DNA of 64,000 nt, taken from Flavobacterium undicola (GTDB lineage: Bacteria; Bacteroidota; Bacteroidia; Flavobacteriales; Flavobacteriaceae). This document shows positions 16,794-26,914 of the stretch, piece by piece. Both the position numbers and the translations under genes were made by a program. Under the pieces are notes generated by a model that made no database searches, was not told where the DNA came from, and saw nothing but the letters and a program-made list of their open reading frames with translations. Location of the stretch: contig NZ_JAAAPM020000005.1 of the NCBI RefSeq assembly GCF_009909155.2, positions 106,519 through 170,518 on the forward strand, in the 5' to 3' direction. Positions within the stretch are counted from its first letter, which is position 1, and each line of letters begins with the position of its first letter.

Positions 16794-17936
16794 TTATTGT
16801 AATTTATAAGGGGCTAATAAGAACTCTTCATAATTTTCTGGAGAAACTATTTTTGATATTACATTGGTGTAGTTTACCGAAAAAGTGACTGGAATCTTAT
16901 ACTTGGTTTTAGCGTTCCATTTTATTTCGCAAGCTAAGATTGAGTTGTCGTTTTTTTCAATATAATCTATTTCCTGTTGCTGCGTGGTTCTCCAAAAATA
17001 AGAGTTGGCTTCGTCTTGTTGAATATTCAGTTGTTTTATGCGTTCGCTTATAATGTAGTTTTCCCAAAGACTGCCTGTATCAGTTCTTAGAGCTAACGGA
17101 TTGAAATTAGCTGTAACCGCATTGATAATTCCATTGTCATAAAAATAGATTTTTTTACCTTTTTTTATTTCGTTTCTAACATTGTTCGATAAAGCGGGAA
17201 GTTTAAAAATTACAAATGCTTTTTCGAGCAGATCGATGTATTTTTCGACGGTTTTGTTGTCTATTTGAATGAGTTTGCCCAATTCGTTATAATTAACTTC
17301 GCTGCCCACTTGCAGTGCCAAAGCTTTCACAATTTTTTGGAGTAATACCGGCTTTGAGATTTGCTCCAGCAGGAACAAGTCTTTATATAAATAACTGTTG
17401 GCAATCAATTTTATATGTTCTTTGGCGTCTATAGGATTGGTAACTATTTCTGGATAGCTGCCATAGATAAGGCGTTGTTCTAAAGATCTTTTTTCTTCCA
17501 ATAATCCACTATGGGTGACCATTTCTGAAAAGGCAATTGGGAACAAAAACATTTCATATTTTCTTCCTGTTAAGGGTTCGTTCAGTTTGTTGGCCAGTTC
17601 AAAACTCGAGGAACCTGTGGCGATAACCTGAACGGTTTTAATTTGATCTACAATAATTTTAAGTACAATCCCGATGTTTGTAATGCGTTGCGCTTCATCA
17701 ATGACTAGAATTTCGTTGTCGCCAATGATATTTTTTAGTTTACTGACGTTTGGATTTTCGAATAAAACAAGTACATCCGATTCATCTCCATTCAGGAAAA
17801 GTGTTTTTTTGTTTAAGTCGGCAATTAAGTTTTGGACAAAAGTTGTTTTTCCCACTTGTCTTGGTCCAAAAACCAGCAGTGCTTTTCCTTTGAATAAGCG
17901 TGCTTTGGCGTAGGCTGTTTGTTCTCTTCTTATCAT
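16794..17936 (-). CDS. AAA-family ATPase with DUF4143 domain
   Basis: About 380 aa. Walker A GPRQVGKTT (residues 24-32 counted from MIRREQTAYAK), Walker B LVIDEAQ near 79, sensor-like VIATGSSSFEL, the GRKYEMFLFPIAFSEM segment, and a C-terminal DUF4143 part with a restriction-fold-like end (FWRTTQQQEIDYIEK, ACEIKWN). Family members are widespread, often mobile, orphan ATPases of unknown function. I prefer the ATG at 17936 to the one at 17960. It stands between the relic of an RND gene and three 32-bp direct repeats, which suggests it arrived by transfer. Confidence 0.88.
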   Translation of the reverse strand: MIRREQTAYAKARLFKGKALLVFGPRQVGKTTFVQNLIADLNKKTLFLNGDESDVLVLFENPNVSKLKNIIGDNEILVIDEAQRITNIGIVLKIIVDQIKTVQVIATGSSSFELANKLNEPLTGRKYEMFLFPIAFSEMVTHSGLLEEKRSLEQRLIYGSYPEIVTNPIDAKEHIKLIANSYLYKDLFLLEQISKPVLLQKIVKALALQVGSEVNYNELGKLIQIDNKTVEKYIDLLEKAFVIFKLPALSNNVRNEIKKGKKIYFYDNGIINAVTANFNPLALRTDTGSLWENYIISERIKQLNIQQDEANSYFWRTTQQQEIDYIEKNDNSILACEIKWNAKTKYKIPVTFSVNYTNVISKIVSPENYEEFLLAPYKLQ

Positions 17937-17980
17937 AAAGAATTGATTTTGAGAAAACAAAAGTACTTAATTTAGTTTTT

Positions 17981-18068
17981 ATTCCAAAATAATTATGTTT
18001 TTTTTGGATTCAATTCCAAAATTATTATGTTTTTTTTGGATTCAATTCCAAAATTATTATGTTTTTTA
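17981..18068. repeat. 32-bp tandem repeat, about 2.7 copies, 5' of the ATPase gene
   Basis: Unit attccaaaattattatgttt plus ttttttggattca... begins at 17981, 18013 and 18045; copies 1 and 2 differ at one base and the third is cut after about 23 bases. On the minus strand units 2 and 3 hold TAATTTTG, a match to the -7 promoter element, pointing at the ATPase gene. Confidence 0.85.
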
Positions 18069-18189
18069 CTATTTGCTCGTGAATAGGGGGACCGTTTCCA
18101 AGTATCGTTTTAGATGGGAATAGGACGAAATCAGGAGGCATTTGCTTAGTATCCAGTTTTTTTAAGAAGATTTTTTAAAGCGGTTTTAG

Positions 18190-19785
18190 TTATCTCTTTA
18201 TTTCGTTTAATATGTATTCCATTACTCGATTATTACCATTTAATAGGTCTTGAAAAGTATTGTGTATTTCAATATCAGGGACTAATGATTTTTCTTGATT
18301 TTTCGTTTTGTCCGGTCGTTCAATATAGACATATGAAATCGAGATAAATTTTTTTGTATTTGGTAATTTAAATGCCGAGCTTCCTGTTTGTGTTGTTGGT
18401 TTATTGCCTAATGGTTTACCAATGACTGTTGCCAAATGGTTATCTGCGATTGTTGTTGCTAGAACTTGCGCTGCACTAAAAGTTTGATTTCCAATAATTA
18501 AATAAACTTTTCCTTTGAATTTTGGTATTGTTTTGTCTAACAAAAAAGGACTGTTTTCTTTGGTTATATTTTCAAAATAAGGTTCGTTGAATAGTTTTTC
18601 GGTAATATTTACTTCTCCTTTGGGCAAATCTGTTTGATATTTTACTTTGTATAAGGCATTATACTTTCTATAATCTTTTTTAATTTGGGTTTTAAAATAT
18701 TCAGAATTATTTATGTATTCTTTGAAACCATTGGGTTCTTTTTCTGTTAAATACCAAATAAGTTGCTTTCCAAGTCGTTCGTCTCCTCCTGTATTGTAGC
18801 TCAAATCAATTATGAGATTTTCAATTTTTTGTTCTTGTATTTTTTTAAAAAATGATTGAAGATATTTGCCGAAATTAGCTTCTCTAACTTCTTTTTTTAT
18901 AAAAAAATGTGTCGCAATTGGTCTTGTTATAAAATTAGTGTAATTTCTTATTTCTGAGTTTATTGCGACATAATCTAAGCATTTGTTCATTTGTAAATAG
19001 GCAATATTTTCACTCTTGAAAATAGTGTCATAGAACCCATTATTTTGTTTAAATGTGAATCGATATTTTGGTTTTTTGGGCTTAACATTATATCCCTTTA
19101 TTTTTGTTTTTTCTTTGTCTTTTAAAATAAAGCTGGAAATTCCTTCTGGATTTTCAACTACAAAGTTTAATTCTTTATTTTCAGGTTTATTAACTCCAAT
19201 AGCTTCCCAATAGGAAGGAAAAGAATAATGAGAAAGAAATTGAAAGTATTTCCAATGTTCATTTTCACCACTTTCAAATTCAATTATTTTTTGTTCTATT
19301 TCTTTAATTGGAATATTGTTGATTGAAACTATTTTTTTTCCAATTATGGTACTGTCAACTTCCTTATCGATGTTTCCAATAACCCAATTTTCTTTTTCCT
19401 TATAAATCCCCAGACCATATCTGGTTTTGTCATATTTATTAAAATCTATAGAATAATTTGAATGTCCATCATTGAGGATAGAAATAAATTTTTTGAGTAT
19501 TATATCAAATTTTTTTTCAGTTACTGTTTGAGACGCTTTTTCTATGAATTGATTCGATTTTTCATCAAAATTCGGTATTTTTTCATAAAGTCTGGGATAC
19601 GTTTCTTTTATGATTTCTACAGTATAGATAGCGTCTTTATGAAAGTCTGAAAAAGATTTAAATCCAACTGAATTTTTATAATCAATTTTGGGAGTTTTAA
19701 TTACCATTTTCATCAGACTTTGTTTGCTGCACGAATTCAACAAGATAGAAAGCAATGCTGAAACTAAAAGAAATTTTTTATTCAT
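18190..19785 (-). CDS. S41-family peptidase lipoprotein
   Basis: 531 aa with a lipoprotein signal peptide (MNKKFLLVSALLSILLNSC, lipid Cys19). The C-terminal half has the S41 tail-specific protease core: NLIIDLSYNTGGDERLG near residue 320, and LIIGNQTFSAAQVLA with the nucleophile Ser at about residue 437, followed by VIGKPLGNKPTTQTGSS. No clear PDZ domain, as in several Bacteroidota S41 lipoproteins. Probably acts on the cell surface or in the periplasm. Transcribed on its own. Confidence 0.88.
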   Translation of the reverse strand: MNKKFLLVSALLSILLNSCSKQSLMKMVIKTPKIDYKNSVGFKSFSDFHKDAIYTVEIIKETYPRLYEKIPNFDEKSNQFIEKASQTVTEKKFDIILKKFISILNDGHSNYSIDFNKYDKTRYGLGIYKEKENWVIGNIDKEVDSTIIGKKIVSINNIPIKEIEQKIIEFESGENEHWKYFQFLSHYSFPSYWEAIGVNKPENKELNFVVENPEGISSFILKDKEKTKIKGYNVKPKKPKYRFTFKQNNGFYDTIFKSENIAYLQMNKCLDYVAINSEIRNYTNFITRPIATHFFIKKEVREANFGKYLQSFFKKIQEQKIENLIIDLSYNTGGDERLGKQLIWYLTEKEPNGFKEYINNSEYFKTQIKKDYRKYNALYKVKYQTDLPKGEVNITEKLFNEPYFENITKENSPFLLDKTIPKFKGKVYLIIGNQTFSAAQVLATTIADNHLATVIGKPLGNKPTTQTGSSAFKLPNTKKFISISYVYIERPDKTKNQEKSLVPDIEIHNTFQDLLNGNNRVMEYILNEIKR

Positions 19786-19856
19786 AATGGGGTTTTAATT
19801 GTACCTAATTTGTATTTATTTCCGCTAATATAATAAATCCATTCCTACAAAAAACA

Positions 19857-19892
19857 AGAAACCACCCAGAATCAAATTTTCGGATGGTTTCT
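19857..19892 (-). terminator. Terminator of the RND efflux operon
   Basis: Hairpin agaaaccatccg / tgggtggtttct followed by a T-rich run on the minus strand, 25 bases past the RND stop. Confidence 0.75.
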
Positions 19893-19916
19893 TTAAAGTA
19901 TATTAAATTAGGGGAA

Positions 19917-22900
19917 TTACATAGTGTGTTTCGGGTTGAAACCGTCTTCACTTAATTCTTTGTGCACATAATCGGCAACCATTTCAGTTTCGTAATCCAC
20001 TTTTTCTCCTTTAGAAAATTTAGCAATTATTTTTTCCATGATTTCATAAATCACCGGTACAATAATCAGGGTTAAGAATAGTGAGGAAATCAATCCACCA
20101 ATAATTACCCATGCCAAACCGTTTTTCCATTCTGCTCCAGCTCCAGAAGCTAATGCAATTGGGAACATACCAAATACCATCGCAATAGTCGTCATCAAAA
20201 TCGGACGCAAACGAGCGTGATTGGCTTGGATTAAAGCTGTTCTAATAGATTCGCCAGCTGCTCTTCGTTGATTGGTATAATCGACCAACATAATCGCATT
20301 TTTACATACTAATCCAATCAACATGATGATTCCTAAAATGGTAAAGATGTTTAATGAATTGTTAGTTAATGCTAAGGCTAACATGGCTCCAATGAATGAA
20401 AGCGGAATCGCAAACAATACCACAAAAGGGTGAACAAAGCTGTCGTAAAGTCCAACCATTACCAGATAAACTAAGATGATAGCTGCTAATAAAGAAATCC
20501 CTAAAGTACCAAAACCTTCACTTTGGTTCTCTTGATCACCACCCCAAATATAGGCTACACCTGTAGGTTTTTCTAATTTGTCCAGTTTTTCCTGCCATTG
20601 GGTTACAATTGTTCCAGCAGGAACTCCAATGTTTTGACCTTGTACAGTAACCGAAGCTGTTTTGTCTCTTCGTTCCAGTTTACTTGGTCCAGAACCTTCG
20701 GTGATGCTGGCAAATTGAGATAGTTTAATTTGTTGTCCTGCGTCATTAACAAAGATAAGGTTGCTTACGTCATTGATATTTTTTCTGTCAAAAGCATTGT
20801 ATTTAATGTTAATGTCATATTCATATTCTCCGGCTCTAAACTTACCATCAGTGTTACCGCTATAAGCAGTTTGCATCGTCATACCTACAGTTTGTAAAGT
20901 CAATCCCAGTGCCGACATTTTATCGCGATCTACCTTAACATTAATCTCAGGATTTCCATCTTCAACTGTTAATTTAATCTCTGTAGTTCCAGGAATTGTT
21001 CTTAATTCAGTTTCAGCTAATTTGGCAAATTTCATGGCACTTTCTACGGTTGGTCCTGTTACAATTAATCCTAATGTAGCATCTTCAGCTGTACCAAGAA
21101 TACCTACTGGAACGGTTTTTACTTTGGCACCAACCAATATTTTCTCTAATTGACGTTTCATTTTTGCAGCATAAACTGAAGCGTCATCAGTACGTTCTGA
21201 TTGCTCAATCATTTTTACATCAATCTCCGCTTTGTAAGCGGTAGCTTGAGAAGCACCCAATCCTTCTGACGTTTGACCTACAGTAGTAATTTGGCTGTGG
21301 ACATATTCTTGGGACTTCAAATAGGCTTCCGCTTTTTGAGTCATAAAGTTGGTTTGTTCTAATGAAGCATCTTTTGGTAATTCTATTTGAACTAAAAACT
21401 CCCCACTATCTGATGCAGCAAAGAACTCTCCACCAATGAAACCACCACCTAATAATCCGACAGTTGAAGAAAAGAACAATACTAATACCACTAAGATAGT
21501 TTTGATATAGTGATCTAAACACCATTCTAAAATTTCAGTTACCCAATTTGTAAAACGGCTTAATAATTTTTCGAAACCAAGAATGATTCTTCCAAAAAGA
21601 TTTTTTCCTTCAATGTGTTCTAATTTTCCAAAACGAGAAGACAACCAAGGAATAATAGTAAACGATGCTAAAAGGGATAATAAAGTAGAGATCACTACAG
21701 TCATACAAAACTGTGTAATAATGTTAGATACTAATCCCGTACTCATAGCAATTGGCAAAAATACCACCACAATTACTAAGGTAATTGAAGTTACAGTTCC
21801 GCCAATTTCGGCTGTACCATCATAAGAGGCACGAATACGGCTTTTACCCATTTCCATGTGCCTATAAATATTTTCCAGTACCACAATTGCATCATCGACC
21901 AGAATACCTACCACAAGAGATAGACCTAATAAACTCATTAAGTTTAATGTATATCCTAACAGATAAATACCAATAAAAGTAGCAATTAACGATGCCGGAA
22001 TAGAAATCATTACAATCAATGAGTTTCTAATACTGTGCAAGAAGAACAACATTACTAATGCTACCAAGATTACCGCAATTAATAAATCGTGTAATACAGA
22101 GTCAGCAGCCTCCAGTGTAAAAACGGTACTGTCTTTTGCTATGGCTAATTTTAGTTCGTTTACTTTGTAATCTTTTTCTAAAGCAGCAATTGTTTGTACT
22201 AATTGCTCACTTACCGCAACCGCATTAGCATCCGATTGTTTTACAATTTGTAATACGATGGCGCTTTTTTCGTCTACACGAGCTACTTTTTCAGCAATTT
22301 TTTGTGCATCCTGTACATCAGCAATGTCTTGTAAACGAATTTGGATTCCGTTTTTGGAAGAGACTACTAAGTTTCTTAATTCGTTAACATTTTTGTATTT
22401 ACCAGCTAAACGAATTAATATTTTTTGTTCGCGAGTTTGGATATTTCCAGTAGGGAAATCCAGGTTTGAGCTTAAAATTATTTGTTGAACTTGTGGTACT
22501 GATAATCCATAACCTTGCATTTTTGTAGCATCAAGGTTCACCTGAATTTCACGTTCCTGACCACCAATAATATTTACTTGTGCTACCCCTTGAACACGGG
22601 ATAAAACAGGGGCGATTTTTTTGTCAATTAAGTCATAAAAAGCCGCTTCGTCCATTTTCCCATTGGCAGCAATAGTCATAATTGGTAAATCACTCAAAGA
22701 GAATTTAGTCAATGAAGGCGGATCGGCATCATCTGGTAAATCACTCAAAACAGCATTAATTTTTCGTTGTGCGTCGTTCATTGAGTTGTCAACATTGGCG
22801 TTTGATGTCAATGTTATCGATACAATCGAAAGACTTTCGTAAGACTTAGAATCAATTTTTTTGATGTTTTCCAAAGAAGAAATCGCATCTTCAATTTTTT

Positions 22901-23093
22901 TAGTAACGGTATTTTCAATCTCACTTGGAGAAGCTCCAGGGTAAACTGTAGAAACCGTGATTACATTGGTTTCGAATTTTGGAATCAATTCATAGCCCAG
23001 CTGGCTGTAACTGAATAGTCCTCCAAGGGTTAGAATCGTAAAAAGAACGATAACTAACGAGGGACGTTTTATGGATATTTCGGCTAATTTCAT
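19917..23093 (-). CDS. RND efflux transporter, inner-membrane pump (AcrB/MexF type)
   Basis: 1058 aa, normal for HAE1/HME RND pumps. N-terminal MKLAEISIKRPSLVIVLFTI, twelve-helix layout with two large periplasmic loops. Typical motifs are GVAQVNIIGGQEREIQV, GLSLVVGILVDDAIVVLENIYR (TM4 with the conserved Asp pair), and the matching TM10 region with MLIGLVCKNAIMLVDYTNQ. Ends with the KHTM tail. Last gene of a TetR-TolC-MFP-RND operon; exports drugs, solvents or metabolites. The substrate cannot be told from sequence. Confidence 0.95.
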   Translation of the reverse strand: MKLAEISIKRPSLVIVLFTILTLGGLFSYSQLGYELIPKFETNVITVSTVYPGASPSEIENTVTKKIEDAISSLENIKKIDSKSYESLSIVSITLTSNANVDNSMNDAQRKINAVLSDLPDDADPPSLTKFSLSDLPIMTIAANGKMDEAAFYDLIDKKIAPVLSRVQGVAQVNIIGGQEREIQVNLDATKMQGYGLSVPQVQQIILSSNLDFPTGNIQTREQKILIRLAGKYKNVNELRNLVVSSKNGIQIRLQDIADVQDAQKIAEKVARVDEKSAIVLQIVKQSDANAVAVSEQLVQTIAALEKDYKVNELKLAIAKDSTVFTLEAADSVLHDLLIAVILVALVMLFFLHSIRNSLIVMISIPASLIATFIGIYLLGYTLNLMSLLGLSLVVGILVDDAIVVLENIYRHMEMGKSRIRASYDGTAEIGGTVTSITLVIVVVFLPIAMSTGLVSNIITQFCMTVVISTLLSLLASFTIIPWLSSRFGKLEHIEGKNLFGRIILGFEKLLSRFTNWVTEILEWCLDHYIKTILVVLVLFFSSTVGLLGGGFIGGEFFAASDSGEFLVQIELPKDASLEQTNFMTQKAEAYLKSQEYVHSQITTVGQTSEGLGASQATAYKAEIDVKMIEQSERTDDASVYAAKMKRQLEKILVGAKVKTVPVGILGTAEDATLGLIVTGPTVESAMKFAKLAETELRTIPGTTEIKLTVEDGNPEINVKVDRDKMSALGLTLQTVGMTMQTAYSGNTDGKFRAGEYEYDINIKYNAFDRKNINDVSNLIFVNDAGQQIKLSQFASITEGSGPSKLERRDKTASVTVQGQNIGVPAGTIVTQWQEKLDKLEKPTGVAYIWGGDQENQSEGFGTLGISLLAAIILVYLVMVGLYDSFVHPFVVLFAIPLSFIGAMLALALTNNSLNIFTILGIIMLIGLVCKNAIMLVDYTNQRRAAGESIRTALIQANHARLRPILMTTIAMVFGMFPIALASGAGAEWKNGLAWVIIGGLISSLFLTLIIVPVIYEIMEKIIAKFSKGEKVDYETEMVADYVHKELSEDGFNPKHTM

Positions 23094-23207
23094 ACGTAGC
23101 TTATATTTGTTTTTTTAGTGGAATATGATACCGCCATTCTTCATTTATTTCTAATTTAGAATCATGGCGATTTCATATATTTTTATCTATTGCTTATTGC
23201 AGGCAAA

Positions 23208-24275
23208 TTATTTTATAATTTCTATCGTATTACCGTCTTGCAAGTTAATTTGACCAGTTGTAATAACAGTTTCGCCATCTGATAAGCCGTTTAAGATCTC
23301 CACTTTATCACCTAAAATTCTTCCTGCAGTAACTGTTTTTAGTTTTGCAATTCCATTTTCAACTACAAAAACCTGATTGCTACTTACACTACCTACAAAA
23401 GCATTTCTAGGTATTACAGTTAAGGTTTGTTTTTGTTGTGCCGATTTAAATACAGCAGTTCCATACATACCCGCTTTTAGGTCATTGTTAGCATTGTTTG
23501 TGATTTCAATTTCAATTGGGAAACTCAAACTACTATCTGCTTTAGCAGCGATAAAAGTAATTCTGCCTGTGAATTCTTTGTCTGGATAAACACTGCTTTT
23601 AACAGTAATATTGTTGCCTGTTTTTAAGCTGGCTACCTGTGCTTCGTTTACTGTTACTTTTAATTTTAGAGTATTCACGTTTACAATTTCGAACATTTTA
23701 GTAGGAGGCATAGCGGCTAACATGGAACCTGGTTCGATGAATTTGTCATTAATGACTCCGTTTATAGGAGCTTTGATTCTAGTGTCACCAATATTAATCC
23801 TTGCTTGCTTGTAAGTCGCTTCGGCATTTGTCAAAGCTACTTTTGCCTGGTCTAATTGTTGTTTAGTAACCCCACCTGTTTTATAAGCGTTATCAAAACG
23901 GCTGTAGTCTGATTTTGCATTTTGGTAAGACGCTTCGGTAGCTTGTGCGTTAATGTTTATAGCATCTCCTCTCATGATGGCTAAGGTTTGTCCTATAGTT
24001 ACACGATCTCCTTCTTTAACAAGTACACGAATTATTTTTCCAGATTTCTCTGCTTCTAAGCTTAGTTCTTGTTTTGGTTCGAAGTTTCCATTGGCAACAA
24101 AATCTAATGAAACTTCTTCTGTTTTTACAGTAGCCACTTTTACTGAAACACTGGCGTTTTTTTCAGCAACAATGGCAATTTTCTCCTCATTAGCTTTTTT
24201 GTTGTTTGCTAAAATAAATCCTATCAGTGCTAAAGCAGCAATAATGATAATTCCGGTAGTTATATTTTTTTTCAT
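23208..24275 (-). CDS. RND efflux periplasmic adaptor (membrane fusion protein)
   Basis: 355 aa, N-terminal membrane anchor (TTGIIIIAALALIGFILA), biotinyl-lipoyl-like part KSGKIIRVLVKEGDRVTIGQ, an alpha-hairpin (ATEASYQNAKSDYSRFDNA ... ATYKQARINIGDTRIKAP), then the beta-barrel part with NDKFIEPGSMLA. Joins the TolC-type channel to the RND pump in the periplasm. One base separates it from the TolC gene; 114 bases separate it from the pump gene. Confidence 0.94.
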   Translation of the reverse strand: MKKNITTGIIIIAALALIGFILANNKKANEEKIAIVAEKNASVSVKVATVKTEEVSLDFVANGNFEPKQELSLEAEKSGKIIRVLVKEGDRVTIGQTLAIMRGDAININAQATEASYQNAKSDYSRFDNAYKTGGVTKQQLDQAKVALTNAEATYKQARINIGDTRIKAPINGVINDKFIEPGSMLAAMPPTKMFEIVNVNTLKLKVTVNEAQVASLKTGNNITVKSSVYPDKEFTGRITFIAAKADSSLSFPIEIEITNNANNDLKAGMYGTAVFKSAQQKQTLTVIPRNAFVGSVSSNQVFVVENGIAKLKTVTAGRILGDKVEILNGLSDGETVITTGQINLQDGNTIEIIK

Positions 24276-24276
24276 G

Positions 24277-25617
24277 TTAATTATTTATAAGAGTTTTTAG
24301 TTCGCCTTTTGATTTGATAAGTTTGATTTCTGCCAGCTTGTAATCTAAAATTGCTGCAGTATAGTTGTTCTGAGCTTCGGTAGAAGCGTTTTCAGCATCC
24401 AGTAAGTCTGTTAAAGAAGCTAAGCCTTGTAAATAATTGTTGTTGATGTTTTTCAAGATTTCATCGGCCAATCTCATATTTTCTTTCTGATTTTGAAGTG
24501 TTATAATGCTGTTTTCAATTTGAGTTTTGGCATTTTTATAATCCAAATCCAATGATAACTGAGCATCTTTGATGTCTTCTTGTACTGTTCTTAATTCTAC
24601 ATCAGCTTGATTTACTTTGGCTTTGGTTCCAAATCCTGTGAAAATAGGCACTTTTAAATTCAATCCTATAGAAGAGAAATCAGACCAATAAACACCATTA
24701 GAAGGTTTGGCAAACCAAGGTACTTCAGGTCCTTGACCAATGTAATTGTAGCTTGCAGAAAGTGAAAGTGTTGGGTAATAACCCGCAATTACTGATTTTT
24801 TTTGTAGCACTAATAGTTCTTCTTGTTTTTTAAGGAGTAAATATTCGCTTCTGTTAGCTACATTTGGAGTCTCTGAAAAAGCAGCCGGTGTTACTTCAAA
24901 TTCCGATTGGGGAATATCAATTTGTGCATCAATAGGCATTCCTATGTAAAATTTCAAAGCGTTTTCTTGTAATTGTACCGAGTTGATAATCTGCTGCTTT
25001 TGAGTATTGATGTTAGAAAGATTTACCGTCATTCTGTCTAAGTCAATTTTTTTAGCTAATCCGTTATCAAATTGTCCTTTTACTATGTCACGAACTTTAG
25101 TGGTTGTTTTTAAATTGCTTTCTACTAATGCTAATTTTTGACGCAACACATAAACCTGGTAGTAATTGTTAGCCACTCTTTCAATTACTTGCTCTTCTGT
25201 TAGCTGATTGTTAATCTGGTAAAATTCACGTGTTGATTTTGCCGCTCTTAAGCCTGTAAAAACGGCCTGGTCAAATAAGGCCTGTGTTAAAGAAAGTCCG
25301 GCAGTAGAATTCCATTTTTGTCCAAAAGCCGCTTGAATGGTTGTTCCCGGCGCTCCAAATGCAGAGCCGTCAATAACTGTTGTTTGAAGTATCGGGTTGT
25401 AATTCAGGCTTCCATTTGCCGAGATTTGCGGCAAAGCTCTGGAACGAATTTCCTGAATTTGGTATTCGCCTTTTTCAATTTCCAATTTTGCTTTTTTAGC
25501 TTCGGCCTTGTTTTCAAGAGCATACTTAATCGCGTCTTTGAGTGATAGCGAAGTTTTTTCCTGTGCATTTGTAATGGATACAAATGATAGAATGGTTATT
25601 AAAAGTAATTGTTTCAT
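24277..25617 (-). CDS. TolC-family outer-membrane efflux channel
   Basis: 446 aa with signal peptide (MKQLLLITILSFVSITNAQ). Two OEP repeats rich in long helices (SLKDAIKYALENKAEAKKA ... and LADEILKNINNNYLQGLASL), each ending near the conserved LTDLLDAE motif. Forms the exit duct of the tripartite pump. Its ATG overlaps the stop of the TetR gene (TAATG), showing translational coupling. Confidence 0.94.
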   Translation of the reverse strand: MKQLLLITILSFVSITNAQEKTSLSLKDAIKYALENKAEAKKAKLEIEKGEYQIQEIRSRALPQISANGSLNYNPILQTTVIDGSAFGAPGTTIQAAFGQKWNSTAGLSLTQALFDQAVFTGLRAAKSTREFYQINNQLTEEQVIERVANNYYQVYVLRQKLALVESNLKTTTKVRDIVKGQFDNGLAKKIDLDRMTVNLSNINTQKQQIINSVQLQENALKFYIGMPIDAQIDIPQSEFEVTPAAFSETPNVANRSEYLLLKKQEELLVLQKKSVIAGYYPTLSLSASYNYIGQGPEVPWFAKPSNGVYWSDFSSIGLNLKVPIFTGFGTKAKVNQADVELRTVQEDIKDAQLSLDLDYKNAKTQIENSIITLQNQKENMRLADEILKNINNNYLQGLASLTDLLDAENASTEAQNNYTAAILDYKLAEIKLIKSKGELKTLINN

Positions 25618-26213
25618 TATTGAGATATATTTAGTAAATTTTTTTCGAGTTCGATAATTCCTTTTTCTGTTGCAATGGCTCGTGTATGATATTCTAATGC
25701 TTTTCCTTCCAGCTCGTATGCGTCACGTTCTAAAACGGTATTTTCATTTATTGAAAAAATCAATGTGTGGTAAAATCGCGTTGCAGCTTCAATATCTACA
25801 TTTGGTCTGTAAAGTCCTTGTTCAATTCCTTTGATGACATTTTGAGTAAACATTTGACGGCAATCTTCCATTTCATTAGCCATCATTTTTTCATAAATTT
25901 CAGGATAGTGCTTTTTTAATTGGTAGGCTGGGGAATGATCAACGGATTGGAACATTTCTTTAAACATTTCACGCATTTCAAAATTTTCTTCGATGGCGTT
26001 ATGGTTTTTAGAAATAACTTCATCCATTAGTTTATGAATGTTTTGGTGAATTACCTCGGTTCCTTCTTCGATGAGTTTTTCTTTGTTGCAAAAATATTTG
26101 TAAATGGTTTTTTTAGAGATACACATTTCTCCTGCAATATCATCCATAGTTACGCTTTTGAAACCCAGTTTCAAGAACATATCTGTTGCTTTTGATATAA
26201 TTTTATCTTTCAT
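25617..26213 (-). CDS. TetR-family transcriptional regulator
   Basis: 198 aa. N-terminal helix-turn-helix: ISKATDMFLKLGFKSVTMDD and GEMCISKKTIYKYFCNKEK, the usual TetR pattern. The C-terminal part is an all-helical ligand domain. First gene of the efflux operon and overlapping the TolC start, so it probably represses its own operon in the absence of ligand; that role is inferred. Confidence 0.92.
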   Translation of the reverse strand: MKDKIISKATDMFLKLGFKSVTMDDIAGEMCISKKTIYKYFCNKEKLIEEGTEVIHQNIHKLMDEVISKNHNAIEENFEMREMFKEMFQSVDHSPAYQLKKHYPEIYEKMMANEMEDCRQMFTQNVIKGIEQGLYRPNVDIEAATRFYHTLIFSINENTVLERDAYELEGKALEYHTRAIATEKGIIELEKNLLNISQ

Positions 26214-26225
26214 TTTGTTTATCAG

Positions 26226-26747
26226 TTAGATGCTAAATTCAACATTAGCTACCAGTTTGATGTCTTGTCCAGTTGCTAATCCGTTATTCGAAAGAAAAGA
26301 ATTTGATGCCAGTCCGAAATCTTGTCTGTTAATGTCGGCTGTGAGTTCAAATGCTACTGTTTTATTTCCGTCTAAAGAATCAGTTTCTATAAGTTCTACA
26401 TCCAGTTCCACTCTTTTAGTGATGTCTTTGATTGTTAAATCTCCTTTAAGAAAATGAATATTTTTGTTTGCTTTTTGGAACGATGTCGATTTAAAACTGA
26501 TGGTTGGGTATTTGTTTACATCAAAAAAATCATTTAGTTTTAAATAGTTGCTAAACTGCTCCAGTTTTGATTCTCTGTTTTTTACGTCCAATGAAAATGC
26601 TATTGTAGCGTCTTCAATTTCGTTGTCGTTAAAATCAGCGTGACCCTGAAAACTGTTGATTGGTCCTCCTAAATAGGCAATTATTGAATGTCTCATTCTT
26701 ATTAAGACATCCGATTGGTTTGAATTAACGTTCCATTTTGTTTTCAT
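26226..26747 (-). CDS. YceI-family protein
   Basis: 173 aa with the YceI lipocalin-like pattern: WNVNSNQSDVLIRMRHSI, FSLDVKNRESKLEQF (the usual spot of the N-rich loop), FFDVNKYPTISFKST, LTIKDITKRVELDVEL and INRQDFGLASN. Such proteins bind isoprenoid-like lipids. Unlike many family members no signal peptide is visible, so it may be cytoplasmic. It ends 12 bases before the TetR gene and may share its transcript. Confidence 0.92.
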   Translation of the reverse strand: MKTKWNVNSNQSDVLIRMRHSIIAYLGGPINSFQGHADFNDNEIEDATIAFSLDVKNRESKLEQFSNYLKLNDFFDVNKYPTISFKSTSFQKANKNIHFLKGDLTIKDITKRVELDVELIETDSLDGNKTVAFELTADINRQDFGLASNSFLSNNGLATGQDIKLVANVEFSI

Positions 26748-26832
26748 GATTTTTTTATTTACAGCATTTAATCGTTTCTGTTATAGCCTTTTCAATTCTA
26801 ATGGCTACGGAATTTGATTGTTAAATTCTTTG

Positions 26833-26862
26833 CAAATATAGAACGGAAACTTTAAAAACCAA
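26833..26862 (-). promoter_or_regulatory. Promoter of the YceI/efflux genes
   Basis: Minus strand TTG (26862-26860), 19-base spacer, TATATTTG (26840-26833): a full match to the Bacteroidota consensus. Predicted leader to the YceI ATG is about 80 bases, enough for a TetR operator. Confidence 0.6.
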
Positions 26863-26914
26863 AATAGTTTCCAATGTATTTGTGATAATTTAACATTTGA
26901 TTTATAAACGAAGT

